Shown: positions 1-8,253, counted from the first letter of the stretch. The stretch: DNA of 64,000 nt from Cyanobacteria bacterium SIG28 (GCA_015152525.1 SUTU01000010.1:1-64000), one strand, 5' to 3'. The notes: a model not told the origin generated them from the sequence alone. Translations and numbers: made by a program.

Positions 1-117
1 GGTTATGGGTTGAATTTACCTTTACCAATTTTAGAACTCTTAGATATCAATCCTGAAACTGATTTGCTGGAAATAAATTTAGAAGAAAGAGATTTAAAAA
101 TCAAAAAAGCTATATAA
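1..117 (+). CDS. C-terminal fragment of an AbrB/MazE-like protein (5' end outside window)
   Basis: An open frame runs from the first base to TAA at 115-117 and encodes 38 residues starting GYGLNLPLPILELLDI. The pattern G-x-G-L-x-L-P, then a short hydrophobic helix, an acidic loop (NPETD), a strand (LLEINLEE) and a basic end (LKIKKAI) is how the swapped-hairpin AbrB/MazE antitoxin domain ends. That family binds DNA as a dimer and usually autoregulates a toxin gene. No toxin ORF follows within the window, so a partner, if any, would lie upstream. The assignment rests on a short fragment and is tentative. Confidence 0.45.
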   Translation, partial: GYGLNLPLPILELLDINPETDLLEINLEERDLKIKKAI

Positions 118-469
118 TTTTAAAATAGAATGTAGTATGATATGTATTTATATACATTTTTTTGTAAAAAGTATCTGATAAATAAACAAATCCTGTGATT
201 GTGAAATCTTTTAGGTTGAAGCAATCCAGCTAGATTGTCATTCTCAAACCGTAAGGTTTGGGAATCCAGCTATTTGTTAAAAAATATGTATTTTTTTTCT
301 TCTTTATTTGCGAGCCAAAGAAGAAAAAAAGTACTAAAAAAAGAAGAAAAGACGCAATTGTTTTTTACGTCTTCGCTTCGTTCAGCCGTTTTTGTGGGTT
401 CGGTTTCACCGAATTTCTTTTGTCCACTTTTATGGGTACACTTCAATGCTAACAACTTAACGGTTTAAA
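118..469. repeat. Gene-free stretch holding two dispersed repeats
   Basis: No credible gene is seen. Positions 235-271 carry a REP-like palindrome (TGTCATTCTCAAACCG, AAGGTTTGGGAATCCAGC) that matches, inverted, one arm of the 179-bp array near 13.1 kb. A partial copy (CAATCCAGC) abuts it at about 222. Positions 298-412 carry a second dispersed element (TTTATTTGCGAGCCAAAGAA, later AAGAAAAGACGCAATTG) that recurs at 39028-39176. Short ORFs on both strands here are by-products of these repeats. Confidence 0.7.
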
Positions 470-505
470 ACAAAAATGCGGGCTTGAAAAGCCCGCATTT
501 TTGTT
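470..505 (-). terminator. Rho-independent terminator of fabF
   Basis: A GC-rich stem, AATGCGGGC paired with GCCCGCATT around a short A-rich loop, is flanked by A and T runs. It lies just past the fabF stop on the minus strand and is symmetric enough to work from either side. Confidence 0.8.
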
Positions 506-521
506 TATTATTTTGCATTAA

Positions 522-1775
522 TTAAATTTCTTTAAATACTAAAGTTGCGTTATGACCACCAAATCCAAATGAATTTGATAATGCTGCACGAACTTCTTTA
601 TTTATAGCTTTATGTGGAACATAGTCTAAATTAGCAACGTGTTCATCTTGGTTATCAAGATTGATTGTAGGAGCAACTTTGTTATCAGTAATTGTTTTTA
701 CACAAACAATAGCTTCAACAGCACCGGTTGCGCCAAGCATATGACCGTGCATAGATTTAGTTGAACTTACTGCTAAGTTAGGGTTTTGTTCTTTATCGCC
801 GAATAATTTTGCAATAGCTTGAGATTCAGCAATATCGCCTAAACCGGTACTTGTTCCGTGTGGGTTAACATAATCGATGTCAGAAGGTTTTAATTCTGCA
901 TCAGCAAGCGCTAATTCCATTGATTTTAAAGCGCCTTTACCTTCCGGATCAGGAGCAACCATATCATGCGCATCAGCAGTTTGACCATAGCCAACGATTT
1001 CTGCATAAATTTTAGCGCCACGTTTTTTAGCGTGTTCGTATTCTTCAAGAACAAGAACGCCTGCGCCTTCACCCATTACAAAACCATCTCTGTCTTTGTC
1101 GTACGGTCTTGAAGCTTTTGTAGGTTCGTCGTTTCTCTTAGAAAGAGTTCTTGCAGCAGTAAACGCACCAATACCAAGAGTTGTAATTGTAGCTTCACAA
1201 CCGCCTGCTACCATAACGTCAGCATCTCCATATTGAATTGTTCTAAAAGCATCACCAATTGAGTGAGAACCTGTAGCACAAGCAGAAACAACAACCTTGT
1301 TAACACCTTTGTAACCGTGTTTGATTGAAATATGACCTGATGCCATATCTACAATAAGCATTGGAACAGTAAAAGGTGAACATTTAGTAGGTCCTTTTTC
1401 TATCATAGCTGTGTGGCTTTTTTCAGTTGTTTTAAATCCGCCTGCTGCAGATGAAACAATAACACCAATTCTATAAGGATCTATATTTGCCTCATCAATA
1501 CCTGAATCAGCAATAGCTTCATCAGCAGCTACCATAGCAAAATGAGTAAATCTATCCATTCTTTTTGCAGTTTTAGAATCCATATAATCTTCCGGATTGA
1601 AATCTTCGTTTTTAATTTCACCGGCAATTGTTACAGTATGACCTTCTAATGGCATTTGTTCAATTGTAGAAATGCCACTTTTGCCTTCTAATAGAGAATT
1701 CCAAAATTTATTTACACCAATACCACAAGGTGTAACAGCTCCCATACCTGTAATTACTACTCTTCTTTTTGTCAT
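522..1775 (-). CDS. fabF: 3-oxoacyl-[acyl-carrier-protein] synthase II
   Basis: This condensing enzyme of type II fatty acid synthesis extends acyl-ACP with malonyl-ACP in the cytosol. The 417-residue length is normal for FabF. The thiolase-fold catalytic triad is visible: the nucleophilic Cys in VSACATGSHSIGDAF, a His in NPHGTSTGLGD and the second His in SSTKSMHGHMLGATG, followed by the C-terminal glycine-rich SNSFGFGGHN. The gene lies downstream of acpP on the same strand, the common order. About 200 bp, a terminator-like hairpin and a palindromic repeat element separate the two, so fabF may have its own promoter. Confidence 0.97.
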   Translation of the reverse strand: MTKRRVVITGMGAVTPCGIGVNKFWNSLLEGKSGISTIEQMPLEGHTVTIAGEIKNEDFNPEDYMDSKTAKRMDRFTHFAMVAADEAIADSGIDEANIDPYRIGVIVSSAAGGFKTTEKSHTAMIEKGPTKCSPFTVPMLIVDMASGHISIKHGYKGVNKVVVSACATGSHSIGDAFRTIQYGDADVMVAGGCEATITTLGIGAFTAARTLSKRNDEPTKASRPYDKDRDGFVMGEGAGVLVLEEYEHAKKRGAKIYAEIVGYGQTADAHDMVAPDPEGKGALKSMELALADAELKPSDIDYVNPHGTSTGLGDIAESQAIAKLFGDKEQNPNLAVSSTKSMHGHMLGATGAVEAIVCVKTITDNKVAPTINLDNQDEHVANLDYVPHKAINKEVRAALSNSFGFGGHNATLVFKEI

Positions 1776-1798
1776 AAATTATATCCTCTTTTTCACAT

Positions 1799-1899
1799 GT
1801 CAACCTGAATTTGTTTCAAAATCTTGCCAAGGGTGATTAATTGCTCTTTCAGTTTCAAAATGGGCTTTTGTAAGACCCTGAAACAAATTTGGGATGACA
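1799..1899. repeat. REPIN/MITE-like inverted-repeat element between acpP and fabF
   Basis: The left end, TGTCAACCTGAATTTGTTTC, and the right end, whose reverse complement begins TGTCATCCCAAATTTGTTTC, form imperfect terminal inverted repeats of about 28 bp around a roughly 45-bp spacer. The element has no coding capacity. It has the architecture of a two-armed palindromic repeat (REPIN or MITE) and sits in the acpP-fabF gap. Confidence 0.65.
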
Positions 1900-1913
1900 A
1901 CCTTTTCTAATAA

Positions 1914-1954
1914 ATAAGAGGGTGAAAAAGATATACATCTTCCACCCTCTTATT
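1914..1954 (-). terminator. Terminator-like hairpin downstream of acpP
   Basis: AATAAGAGGGTG pairs with CACCCTCTTATT across an imperfect stem (GAAAAAGATATACATCTTC between). It lies 20 bp past the acpP stop on the minus strand and would end or attenuate acpP transcripts before fabF. Confidence 0.6.
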
Positions 1955-1975
1955 AAATAAACATAGTTACTCTAA

Positions 1976-2206
1976 TTATGAGTGTGATTCGATGTAGTTA
2001 ACTGCATCTTGAACTGTTTGAATTTTTTCAGCTTCTTCATCAGGAATTTCGCAACCGAATTCTTCTTCGAAAGCCATAACTAATTCAACTGTATCCAAAG
2101 AGTCTGCACCCAAATCAGCAGTGAAGCTAGCTTCTGGAGTAACCAAAGCTTCATCACAGCTTAATTGATCTACAACAACTTTTTTTACTTTTTCTAATGT
2201 ACTCAT
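1976..2206 (-). CDS. acpP: Acyl carrier protein
   Basis: This small acidic protein carries growing acyl chains on a phosphopantetheine arm. At 76 residues it is the standard length. The attachment serine lies in [18 protein letters not shown], the canonical DSL motif at the start of helix II. An acidic C-terminal helix follows ([16 protein letters not shown]). It is upstream of fabF and is expected to serve FabF and the other fatty acid synthesis enzymes. Confidence 0.97.
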   Translation of the reverse strand: MSTLEKVKKVVVDQLSCDEALVTPEASFTADLGADSLDTVELVMAFEEEFGCEIPDEEAEKIQTVQDAVNYIESHS

Positions 2207-2344
2207 GTTTTTTTCCTCTTATTTATTGTGTAATACACTATTCATTCAAAATTATACTATTTAAAGACGATTTTGCAAATAAACTTAAAAAATTGTTACA
2301 GAATGTTATAAAAATTGTATAAAATGCTTATTTTTCAATAGTTT

Positions 2345-3175
2345 TTAACCAAGCATACTAACGTTTGTTTTACCAAATTTTGCGGACAAATCATCAATAT
2401 GGTGAATTAAATAAATAATAGGTTCTAAGTCTTTTTCGTTTAAATCTATTATTGCACCCCAATCTGCTCTTGCGTGGTGTGCAGCTATCATTCGTGCGAT
2501 TTTCTTAAATCCTGCAGTCATACATATTGAAAATCCATACTGTGAATGAGTGATCCAGTCTTTGCGAAAATCTTCTTCGTAATCAATCAAGCCGGATTCT
2601 GTGTCAATTTTGTATTCAAAAATTTTACCGATGTCGTGTAATAAACATCCTGCATAAATTTCGTCTTTATTAAGTCTTTGGAATGAAGTACTAATTACCG
2701 CATCTGCGTATTGTAAACACTCTAAAGTATGAACCATTAAACCGCCGATATAATTGTGATGCATTAATTTAGCGCCCGGAGCTATAAGGATTTTTTCTTT
2801 ATTTTCTTCGTAAATATTTAACACAAAATCTTTAAGCTTAGCATCATTAATTTTGTTGATATAATCTACTAAATCTTGATAGGTTTTTTCCTGTTCAAAA
2901 GGCTCTAAGCCGGTTTTAGCTTCTTTTATTAATTCAAGAGCATTAACTAAGCAGTTATTAAATTTTTCATTAAAACTGGCTGAAACAATTCTTAAAAGGT
3001 TCCCGCATCTAAATAGTTTAGAATCCATTCTGTTTAAGGCTTCTTCCCATAATATACAGTTTAATAGTTCACCTGATTCAGGGTTTTTCAACTGTAATTT
3101 ACCCATTTTAGTGCCTGCCTTTGTATCACCTACAGAAAAAGTTACAACTTCATAATTAATCTCTGTGCTAAACAT
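2345..3175 (-). CDS. HD-domain protein of the YhaM type (OB-fold plus HD phosphohydrolase/3'-5' exonuclease)
   Basis: The 276-residue protein has an N-terminal beta-rich OB-like region (about 1-90) and a C-terminal HD domain. HD metal ligands are visible: the His in MHHNYIGGLMVHT, the HD pair in CLLHDIGKIFEY, then HSQYG and AAHHARADWG. The same architecture and motif spacing occur in YhaM-family 3'-5' exoribonucleases, which trim single-stranded RNA in the cytosol. It is transcribed toward acpP and ends about 140 bp before it. No clear regulatory site is seen. Substrate cannot be read from sequence; general HD phosphohydrolase is the alternative. Confidence 0.8.
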   Translation of the reverse strand: MFSTEINYEVVTFSVGDTKAGTKMGKLQLKNPESGELLNCILWEEALNRMDSKLFRCGNLLRIVSASFNEKFNNCLVNALELIKEAKTGLEPFEQEKTYQDLVDYINKINDAKLKDFVLNIYEENKEKILIAPGAKLMHHNYIGGLMVHTLECLQYADAVISTSFQRLNKDEIYAGCLLHDIGKIFEYKIDTESGLIDYEEDFRKDWITHSQYGFSICMTAGFKKIARMIAAHHARADWGAIIDLNEKDLEPIIYLIHHIDDLSAKFGKTNVSMLG

Positions 3176-3255
3176 AATTACCCTCCAGAATAACTAAATT
3201 ATAACATAATTAAATTATAATTTCTGAAAAGCGGTTATTTTATAAGCAAGACAAT

Positions 3256-3735
3256 TTATGCAATGGCTTCAAAATTCTTAGCACGAACTTTTATTAATGA
3301 AATTGAAGCTTGTGAGTTTAAAAATTCTAAAGCACCCATAAAACCGGAAGTCTTAGAAAATTCGTTTCTTGCACTATTCATATTTTCTTCTAAAGCCTGA
3401 TTTTGTATATTTTGAGTCGAAATCTTGTTATGTTGTTCTACTCTTGATTTGTTAACATCAACTTTTCTTGGTGAAAATCCTATAGCCCCATCATTGTTAA
3501 CAGGTGCGCTTTGTTTAACCTCTTCAGTTTTAGGCATTGCCAAAGAGAATGGGTTTTTTGCTGATGTAAATGAATTTCTTGCAATTTCCATAACGTCGTT
3601 TTGAACAGAATCCGTATAATTTGTATTAATATCCTTATTCATAGCTTCGGCACGTTCTCTGGCACGCTTAAAAATCATCTCTTTTAAAGCTTCTGCTTCG
3701 CTATTACTTACAAATGTATTAAGATTGTAATTCAT
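3256..3735 (-). CDS. Hypothetical hydrophilic protein, 159 aa
   Basis: This is an unrecognised, charged, low-complexity protein with no signal peptide or membrane segment. The N-terminal third is predicted helical (EAEALKEMIFKRARERAEA). The middle contains IGFSPRKVDVNK, and the C-terminal half is Asn/Gln-rich then helical. It stands alone on the minus strand. A TGTAACA box is present in the upstream region on the coding strand (around 3810), like other hypothetical genes in this window. Confidence 0.6.
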   Translation of the reverse strand: MNYNLNTFVSNSEAEALKEMIFKRARERAEAMNKDINTNYTDSVQNDVMEIARNSFTSAKNPFSLAMPKTEEVKQSAPVNNDGAIGFSPRKVDVNKSRVEQHNKISTQNIQNQALEENMNSARNEFSKTSGFMGALEFLNSQASISLIKVRAKNFEAIA

Positions 3736-3924
3736 TATGCTTATCCTCTTATATTAATAAAAACAATTATGTTAAGAAAATTGACAAAATTAATATAAAA
3801 TTTATATATTTGTTACATAATTTAATATTAGGCATTGTATGAAAAATCATCTTTAAAGCGCATAAAAACAGAGGATTAAGGTGTTTTTGCGGGATAAGTA
3901 CTGAATAAATTATTATATAATTAT

Positions 3925-4024
3925 TTGTAATTTCAAAAAATTTAGTGTATAATTAAATTGCTATTTATATTTCGGCTAGTGTAAAATCTTAACAGGAAGG
4001 TTCGTCCGACCTGTTTTCTTTTGT
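3925..4024 (+). ncRNA. Candidate small RNA between trmD and a hypothetical gene
   Basis: On the plus strand, TTGTAA (3925-3930) and TATAAT (3948-3953) are 17 bp apart, as in a sigma-70 promoter. About 35 bp beyond the expected start is a hairpin, AACAGG paired with CCTGTT around a GG/CC inner stem, followed by TTTTCTTTT. Together they would give a transcript of about 60 nt (near 3960-4022) with no ORF, antisense to nothing annotated and convergent with trmD. The flanking 3736-4060 stretch holds no other gene. Confidence 0.3.
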
Positions 4025-4060
4025 CCAACTGATAAAATTTTTAAAATAGCATTATATAGG

Positions 4061-4753
4061 TTAAAGGTTATTTTGTTTCCAAATTTCGTATAAATCCGGA
4101 CGTTTGTTTTTTGTGCGTTCGATTTTTTGTTGGAAACGAAATTCTTCAATTAATTTGTGGTTGCCGTTTAACAATACGTCAGGAACTTTCAATCCTCTGT
4201 ATTCTCTGGGTTTTGTATATTGCGGGTATTCTAATAATCCATCTGCAAAGCTGTCGTCGTGTGCGGATTCAATTTTACCTAAAGTTCCTTCGATTTTTCT
4301 TGAAACGCTGTCAATCAGACATAATGCAGGTAATTCACCACCTGTTAATACAAAATCTCCGATTGATATTTCACGAGGTTTAATGATTTCTCTGATACGT
4401 TCGTCATAACCTTCATAATGTCCGCAAAGAATTATAATTTGGTCAAATTTTGCCAATTCGTTTGAAATTTTATCGCAAAAGGGTTCACCTTGCGGAGTCA
4501 TCATTATTGTAATACTATTTTCTGTTTTTTCTATGTTTTCATAGGCATCGACATAAGGTTGTGGTGCAAGAACCATGCCGGCACCGCCACCATATGGAGT
4601 ATCGTCAACTTTTTTGTGTTTATCTAAGCTATAATCACGAGGATTAATGGTATTTACTTCTATTATTTTGTCTTCAGAAGCCCGTTTCATAATACTAAAA
4701 TCCATGTGTGATTGGATTAAGTCCGGAAACAAAGTTAAAACATCGAATTTCAT
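4061..4753 (-). CDS. trmD: tRNA (guanine-N1)-methyltransferase
   Basis: TrmD methylates G37 of tRNAs that read CNN codons, using S-adenosylmethionine, and prevents +1 frameshifting. The 230-residue protein is normal length. The SPOUT trefoil-knot signature is clear: GGGAGMVLAPQPY, ILCGHYEGYDERI and SIGDFVLTGGELPAL, with the catalytic Asp region RKIEGTLG...HDDSF following. Its start overlaps the rimM stop by 4 bp (ATGA), so the two are probably translationally coupled. Confidence 0.97.
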   Translation of the reverse strand: MKFDVLTLFPDLIQSHMDFSIMKRASEDKIIEVNTINPRDYSLDKHKKVDDTPYGGGAGMVLAPQPYVDAYENIEKTENSITIMMTPQGEPFCDKISNELAKFDQIIILCGHYEGYDERIREIIKPREISIGDFVLTGGELPALCLIDSVSRKIEGTLGKIESAHDDSFADGLLEYPQYTKPREYRGLKVPDVLLNGNHKLIEEFRFQQKIERTKNKRPDLYEIWKQNNL

Positions 4754-5262
4754 GACAAAAGTCCTTCGATATTGTTTATTTGTATTCGTTTTGTTTTTAT
4801 ATCAACAGATAAAACAATAGCTTTTACAAATGGTACTAAACATATATTTTTAGAATTCGTTTTTACGGATAATAAATCACTTGCGCCGTTATTAGAAACA
4901 CCTACAACTGAACCGACACGCTCCTCACCGTCATAGACGTTTAGTCCGACTAATTCGTCAATTAAGAACTCATCTTCTTCAAGATGTTCTCTGACTTCTG
5001 ATTTTTGAACGAAAACCAAGCAACCTTTATATTGCAGTATGTCGTTTAAGGAATCTATATTTTTGAATTTTATAATAGCGCATTTGGGAGTAAATCTTAG
5101 GTTTTCTACTTCAAATTCTTTATATTCGTTATCTATTTGAATAAAAACACGTTCAAGCTTATTCAAAAAATCTTCTCTATTTTTTGAATATCCTAATTTA
5201 GCTTCGCCTTTAACGCCATGAAAATTAAGAATTTTACCTACTGAAACAAAATTATTCTTCAT
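4750..5262 (-). CDS. rimM: Ribosome maturation factor RimM
   Basis: RimM binds ribosomal protein S19 and the 30S head during 16S rRNA processing. The 170-residue length fits. The N-terminal beta-barrel starts VSVGKILNFHGVKGEAKL (variant of the usual G-x-I-x-x-x-H-G-x-x-G). The C-terminal PRC-barrel contains FLIDELVGLNVYDGEERVG and later LVPFVKAIVLSVDIKTKRI. It overlaps the upstream gene by 11 bp and trmD by 4 bp, giving a tight three-gene operon. The common bacterial neighbours rpsP and rplS are not next to it here. Confidence 0.95.
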   Translation of the reverse strand: MKNNFVSVGKILNFHGVKGEAKLGYSKNREDFLNKLERVFIQIDNEYKEFEVENLRFTPKCAIIKFKNIDSLNDILQYKGCLVFVQKSEVREHLEEDEFLIDELVGLNVYDGEERVGSVVGVSNNGASDLLSVKTNSKNICLVPFVKAIVLSVDIKTKRIQINNIEGLLS

Positions 5263-6256
5263 CTTCTTTTTTCTTAGGTTTTCTACCGCGTTTCGGTTTT
5301 TCTTGAACTACAGCTTCTGCAGCAGTATCTTCTGTCGTTGCCACAGCTTGTACTGCTTCGGTAGGCGCTGTTTCTGCCGGAACTTCAATAGGCTTTGGTT
5401 CACTTTGTTTTGCGTGTTTAACAACCATATAGTCAGCCGGTTTATCTTTTCTGTCTTCATTCCAACGATCTAAACCAAGCTGTGAACGAACTAATTTTAT
5501 ACCTACGTGAACTCTCCATTCATCCATTTTTAATTGAGCTGCAATAATTTTATGGCAACCGATAGGTGGAAGCGGTAAAAGAGGTTCGTATAAACTCTTT
5601 ATTGCAAGTAATTGATCCGGTGAAATTGCCAATTTGCGTTTAGGGAATGGCAATTTAGGCAACATTAGTTTTTGTCTTACCAAATTGATACCGAAAAAAA
5701 CTTTTTGTGGTTCAATACCTAAAGTTGCACCAATTACTTCGTGTACATCCGGATTTGGAAGTGGAAGCATCGCTTTATAGATTGCTTCAATTTGTTCTAA
5801 TTGCTCCTTACTTATTAAAAGTGGCTTAGCTTGTTTTTGTGGTTTAGGTCTTTTGTTTGGATTAGGTCTTCTTTGGAAGTTTCCGTTATTTCTTCCGCCA
5901 CTTGCATAATTATTTCTGAAACCGCCGTTTCTGTTATCTCTTTGACCGTCAGGGCGTCTTTGTTGATATCCGCCACGGTTGTTGTTATCACGTCTTTGGT
6001 ATCCGCCTTGATTACGATCTCTGTTGTAATCTCTTTGACCATCTCGATTGTAGTTGTTATTTCTGTAACCGCCTTGTTGTCTGTCGTTATTGCGAGGACG
6101 TTGTTCTGTTGCATAGTTATAAGAACTATAACTTTGCATAGGTTTTTCTTCTTGAGTTTCTCCCTTGTCAGCGTACAAACAGTTTGGACATATCACTCTT
6201 TTGGGGTTCTTTGTTTCAAATTCAGCACCACATTTAATGCACTTGTTTACATACAT
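5252..6256 (-). CDS. Zinc-ribbon, Arg/Asn/Gly-rich protein with a duplicated helical domain, probably RNA-binding
   Basis: The 334-residue protein has three parts. Residues 1-35 hold a CxxC...CxxC zinc ribbon (CIKCGAEF, VICPNCLY). Residues about 45-145 are low complexity with repeated RDNNNRGG-like and NRDRNQGG-like blocks, resembling eukaryotic RGG boxes. Residues about 150-280 hold two tandem copies of a roughly 60-residue helical unit sharing LL(I)S..QL..I...Y..(M/L)LPLP, then KVFFGINLVRQKL or RVHVGIKLVRSQL. An acidic then basic tail ends PKRGRKPKKKEDEE. It leads the rimM-trmD operon, so a role in RNA or ribosome biology is a reasonable inference. I do not recognise a named family. Confidence 0.7.
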   Translation of the reverse strand: MYVNKCIKCGAEFETKNPKRVICPNCLYADKGETQEEKPMQSYSSYNYATEQRPRNNDRQQGGYRNNNYNRDGQRDYNRDRNQGGYQRRDNNNRGGYQQRRPDGQRDNRNGGFRNNYASGGRNNGNFQRRPNPNKRPKPQKQAKPLLISKEQLEQIEAIYKAMLPLPNPDVHEVIGATLGIEPQKVFFGINLVRQKLMLPKLPFPKRKLAISPDQLLAIKSLYEPLLPLPPIGCHKIIAAQLKMDEWRVHVGIKLVRSQLGLDRWNEDRKDKPADYMVVKHAKQSEPKPIEVPAETAPTEAVQAVATTEDTAAEAVVQEKPKRGRKPKKKEDEE

Positions 6257-6495
6257 AATAAAAGCCTCTTAACCACAATTAAAAATTTTCACTAACTTTA
6301 AATAATCCTGTCATCAAATAATAAAATAAATAATGAGATCCAATAAAAACAAACGGTTATATAACCGAACATGTATATTATAATACATATTTAAAAAAAA
6401 GCAAGAGGGTGTTCACTGCTCAATACAATATGTATTGAAAATAAACTTTTTTTATGCTATCTTCTGCATGTGTATTAACCTAGGAGTATATAGTT

Positions 6496-6834
6496 ATGAC
6501 AGTCATTAATCCGGTGTCATCAAGGATTGTTTTAAGCAAAAGTAAATCGGCTTTACCGAAAACAAAAATCAACCGTGCAGAATTAAAAACAGGTGCAAAT
6601 AAAGCTTTAAAATTGAAAGACGGCTGGTGGGATCCAAATATTAATGCTGATTCGCACACTACAAAATGTGTACTTGGCGGAATGGCAGGTGGAGCAGCAA
6701 CCGGCGCAGCTATAGGTTCTTGTGTTCCTATTGTAGGAACCTTGTTTGGCGGTGCTGTTGGTGCGTTGGTTGGTGCATTAGGCGGTTCAACGGCGGCATT
6801 GTTTACTGACCCGAAAGACAAGAAGAAAAATTAG
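6496..6834 (+). CDS. Small glycine-zipper membrane protein
   Basis: This unrecognised 112-residue protein has a hydrophilic N-terminal half and a hydrophobic segment near 60-105 rich in GxxxG/A steps (GGMAGGAATGAAIG, GGAVGALVGALGG), the glycine-zipper pattern of membrane-inserting peptides. A C-terminal lysine tail follows. ATG at 6496 is preceded by TAGGAG (6480-6485). Upstream, TTGAAA and TATCTT are about 17 bp apart and make a plausible sigma-70 promoter. It is monocistronic, with a hairpin terminator just after it. Confidence 0.65.
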   Translation: MTVINPVSSRIVLSKSKSALPKTKINRAELKTGANKALKLKDGWWDPNINADSHTTKCVLGGMAGGAATGAAIGSCVPIVGTLFGGAVGALVGALGGSTAALFTDPKDKKKN

Positions 6835-6855
6835 TTATTCAAAAAAATAAAAAAT

Positions 6856-6899
6856 AAAAAAAACGAGAGAGCAGGTTATAAGTTTTCTCGTTTTTTTTC
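6856..6899 (+). terminator. Rho-independent terminator
   Basis: AAAACGAGA pairs with TCTCGTTTT around a 16-nt loop and is followed by a T run. It is 20 bp after the glycine-zipper gene. Confidence 0.65.
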
Positions 6900-6992
6900 T
6901 TGTAAATCTTTAGGCAATGTTGTATGATTATCATGCACAAGTCGTCGTTATATATCTTAATTAACATAAGCTGAATTAAAGAAAGGCACATT

Positions 6993-7562
6993 TTGAGAAC
7001 CGATTTATCTGTAAATAACGGTATTAATTTTCAGTCATCTTGGTATGATAAATTTTTTAAATCTATACCACAGAAAGACGTTAATAATGTTGCTCAATTT
7101 AATAAAGTCGGTTCAATGTTAGCAAGTCCTCATTATAACAGATTGGCTTTGGGTGTTGCAGCAATATCATCTCAGCCGTTTATGGATTATTTTAATCCTA
7201 AAGTTGATAGAGATACTGCAACAGCATCTGCAATAAGAACAACTTCAAAAATAGCAGTTTGTACTACAGTTGGGTTCGCTGTTCGTGGTGCTTGCTATAA
7301 TCTTGTTGATAAATATGTGCATGGCTCGGAAAAAGAGGGTTCAACACTTTTAACTCCGAACTCTATTCTCCAAGAGAAATCTAAAGAATTAAGAAATGCA
7401 AAACTTAAATTGCATAAAAATGCAATGTCTACAGTAACTGCTCTCGGTGTAATGTTATTTACAAATTTTTTATTAGACGCACCTTTGACAACTAAGGTTT
7501 CAAATTTTTGGTTGAAAGAAACAGGGTTAGCTAATTCTTCAGAGGAGGGTATTTATGCCTAA
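6993..7562 (+). CDS. Membrane-associated protein, cassette type A (copy 1)
   Basis: This unrecognised 189-residue protein starts at TTG 6993, supported by GAAAGG nine bases upstream. The N-terminus reads NNGINFQSSWYD, an example of the N/S/T-F-x-G/A/S motif found in many local hypothetical proteins. Hydrophobic segments occur near 50-62, 87-107 and 143-160. The block TASAIRTTSKIAV then ACYNLVDKY resembles YSAMRQPISAIIAV then KAYNNWIAK in the larger gene at 46573-47859. Its stop overlaps the next start by 8 bp (ATGCCTAA), so the pair is probably translationally coupled. Confidence 0.65.
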   Translation: MRTDLSVNNGINFQSSWYDKFFKSIPQKDVNNVAQFNKVGSMLASPHYNRLALGVAAISSQPFMDYFNPKVDRDTATASAIRTTSKIAVCTTVGFAVRGACYNLVDKYVHGSEKEGSTLLTPNSILQEKSKELRNAKLKLHKNAMSTVTALGVMLFTNFLLDAPLTTKVSNFWLKETGLANSSEEGIYA

Positions 7563-8253
7563 GCCTTTGGAAAAATTTGCAAAATATATTGCTGAGAAAA
7601 TTTATAAACATTTTGGTGATAGTTCAGGTGGAATGATACTTGCAACAAGTATTACCGGAACTTTGTTGTCGTCTTTGGCTCAAACAGGTGCAATTCTATT
7701 TAATGACAAATACACGACTTCTCAAAAAACTTTTATGGCACCTCAAGAACTGACCGAAGGTTTGATTAATGTTTTATCTATGTTTTTGATAACAAAACCT
7801 ATACAGAGAGGTGCTTCAAAAATGGTTAAAACCGGTAAAATTCTTTCAAAAGATTTGGGTAAATATTTGCAGGAAACCAAACTTGATAAAAAACGAGGAG
7901 ATATTAATTTCGATATAGGTAAAGCTATTAGAAATAATATCAAAAGCCTTGAATCTAATGATAGTTTCTTCTCATCTGCATCTAAGGCTCAAAACCTTGA
8001 AAAACATAGAGAAGCGCTTCATAATTTTGAAATTTTTTCTGATTCAGTATCGGCTTATGCAACAACCGGCGGTGCGATATTATCTACAGCTTTTATTGCG
8101 CCGGTGTTGAGAAATTCAGCAGCAGCAAATTATCAAAAAGCGAGCATAGATGCTTTGCAAAATAATAGAGAAAGAAGAGTATTAAGACCAAGGCCGAACA
8201 GTAATTTCTCAAAAGAAGGAATGGTAAATAATCTTTCTGTTTTTAGAGTTTAG
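7555..8253 (+). CDS. Membrane-associated protein, cassette type B (copy 1)
   Basis: This unrecognised 232-residue protein has likely membrane segments near 25-45, 65-80 and 165-185. The stretch KTFMAPQELTEGLINVLSMF resembles REFVAGLDLANGILNVSLQS in the protein at 45993-46580. Both end with a helical middle and another hydrophobic stretch ending in a Pro-rich turn. I infer the two are homologous. The start lies inside the end of the preceding gene, in the same 8-bp overlap seen in the second pair. The 3' end overlaps the convergent gene by 4 bp. Confidence 0.65.
   Translation: MPKPLEKFAKYIAEKIYKHFGDSSGGMILATSITGTLLSSLAQTGAILFNDKYTTSQKTFMAPQELTEGLINVLSMFLITKPIQRGASKMVKTGKILSKDLGKYLQETKLDKKRGDINFDIGKAIRNNIKSLESNDSFFSSASKAQNLEKHREALHNFEIFSDSVSAYATTGGAILSTAFIAPVLRNSAAANYQKASIDALQNNRERRVLRPRPNSNFSKEGMVNNLSVFRV

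Noticed and set aside
235..468. Short proteins on both strands
   Set aside because: The frames lie across two dispersed repeats, have biased composition and no ribosome site.
5815..6295. Long ORFs overlapping the Arg/Asn/Gly-rich gene on both strands
   Set aside because: They are shadows of the low-complexity coding tract; composition is Thr/Ile/Val runs typical of frame-shifted repeats.
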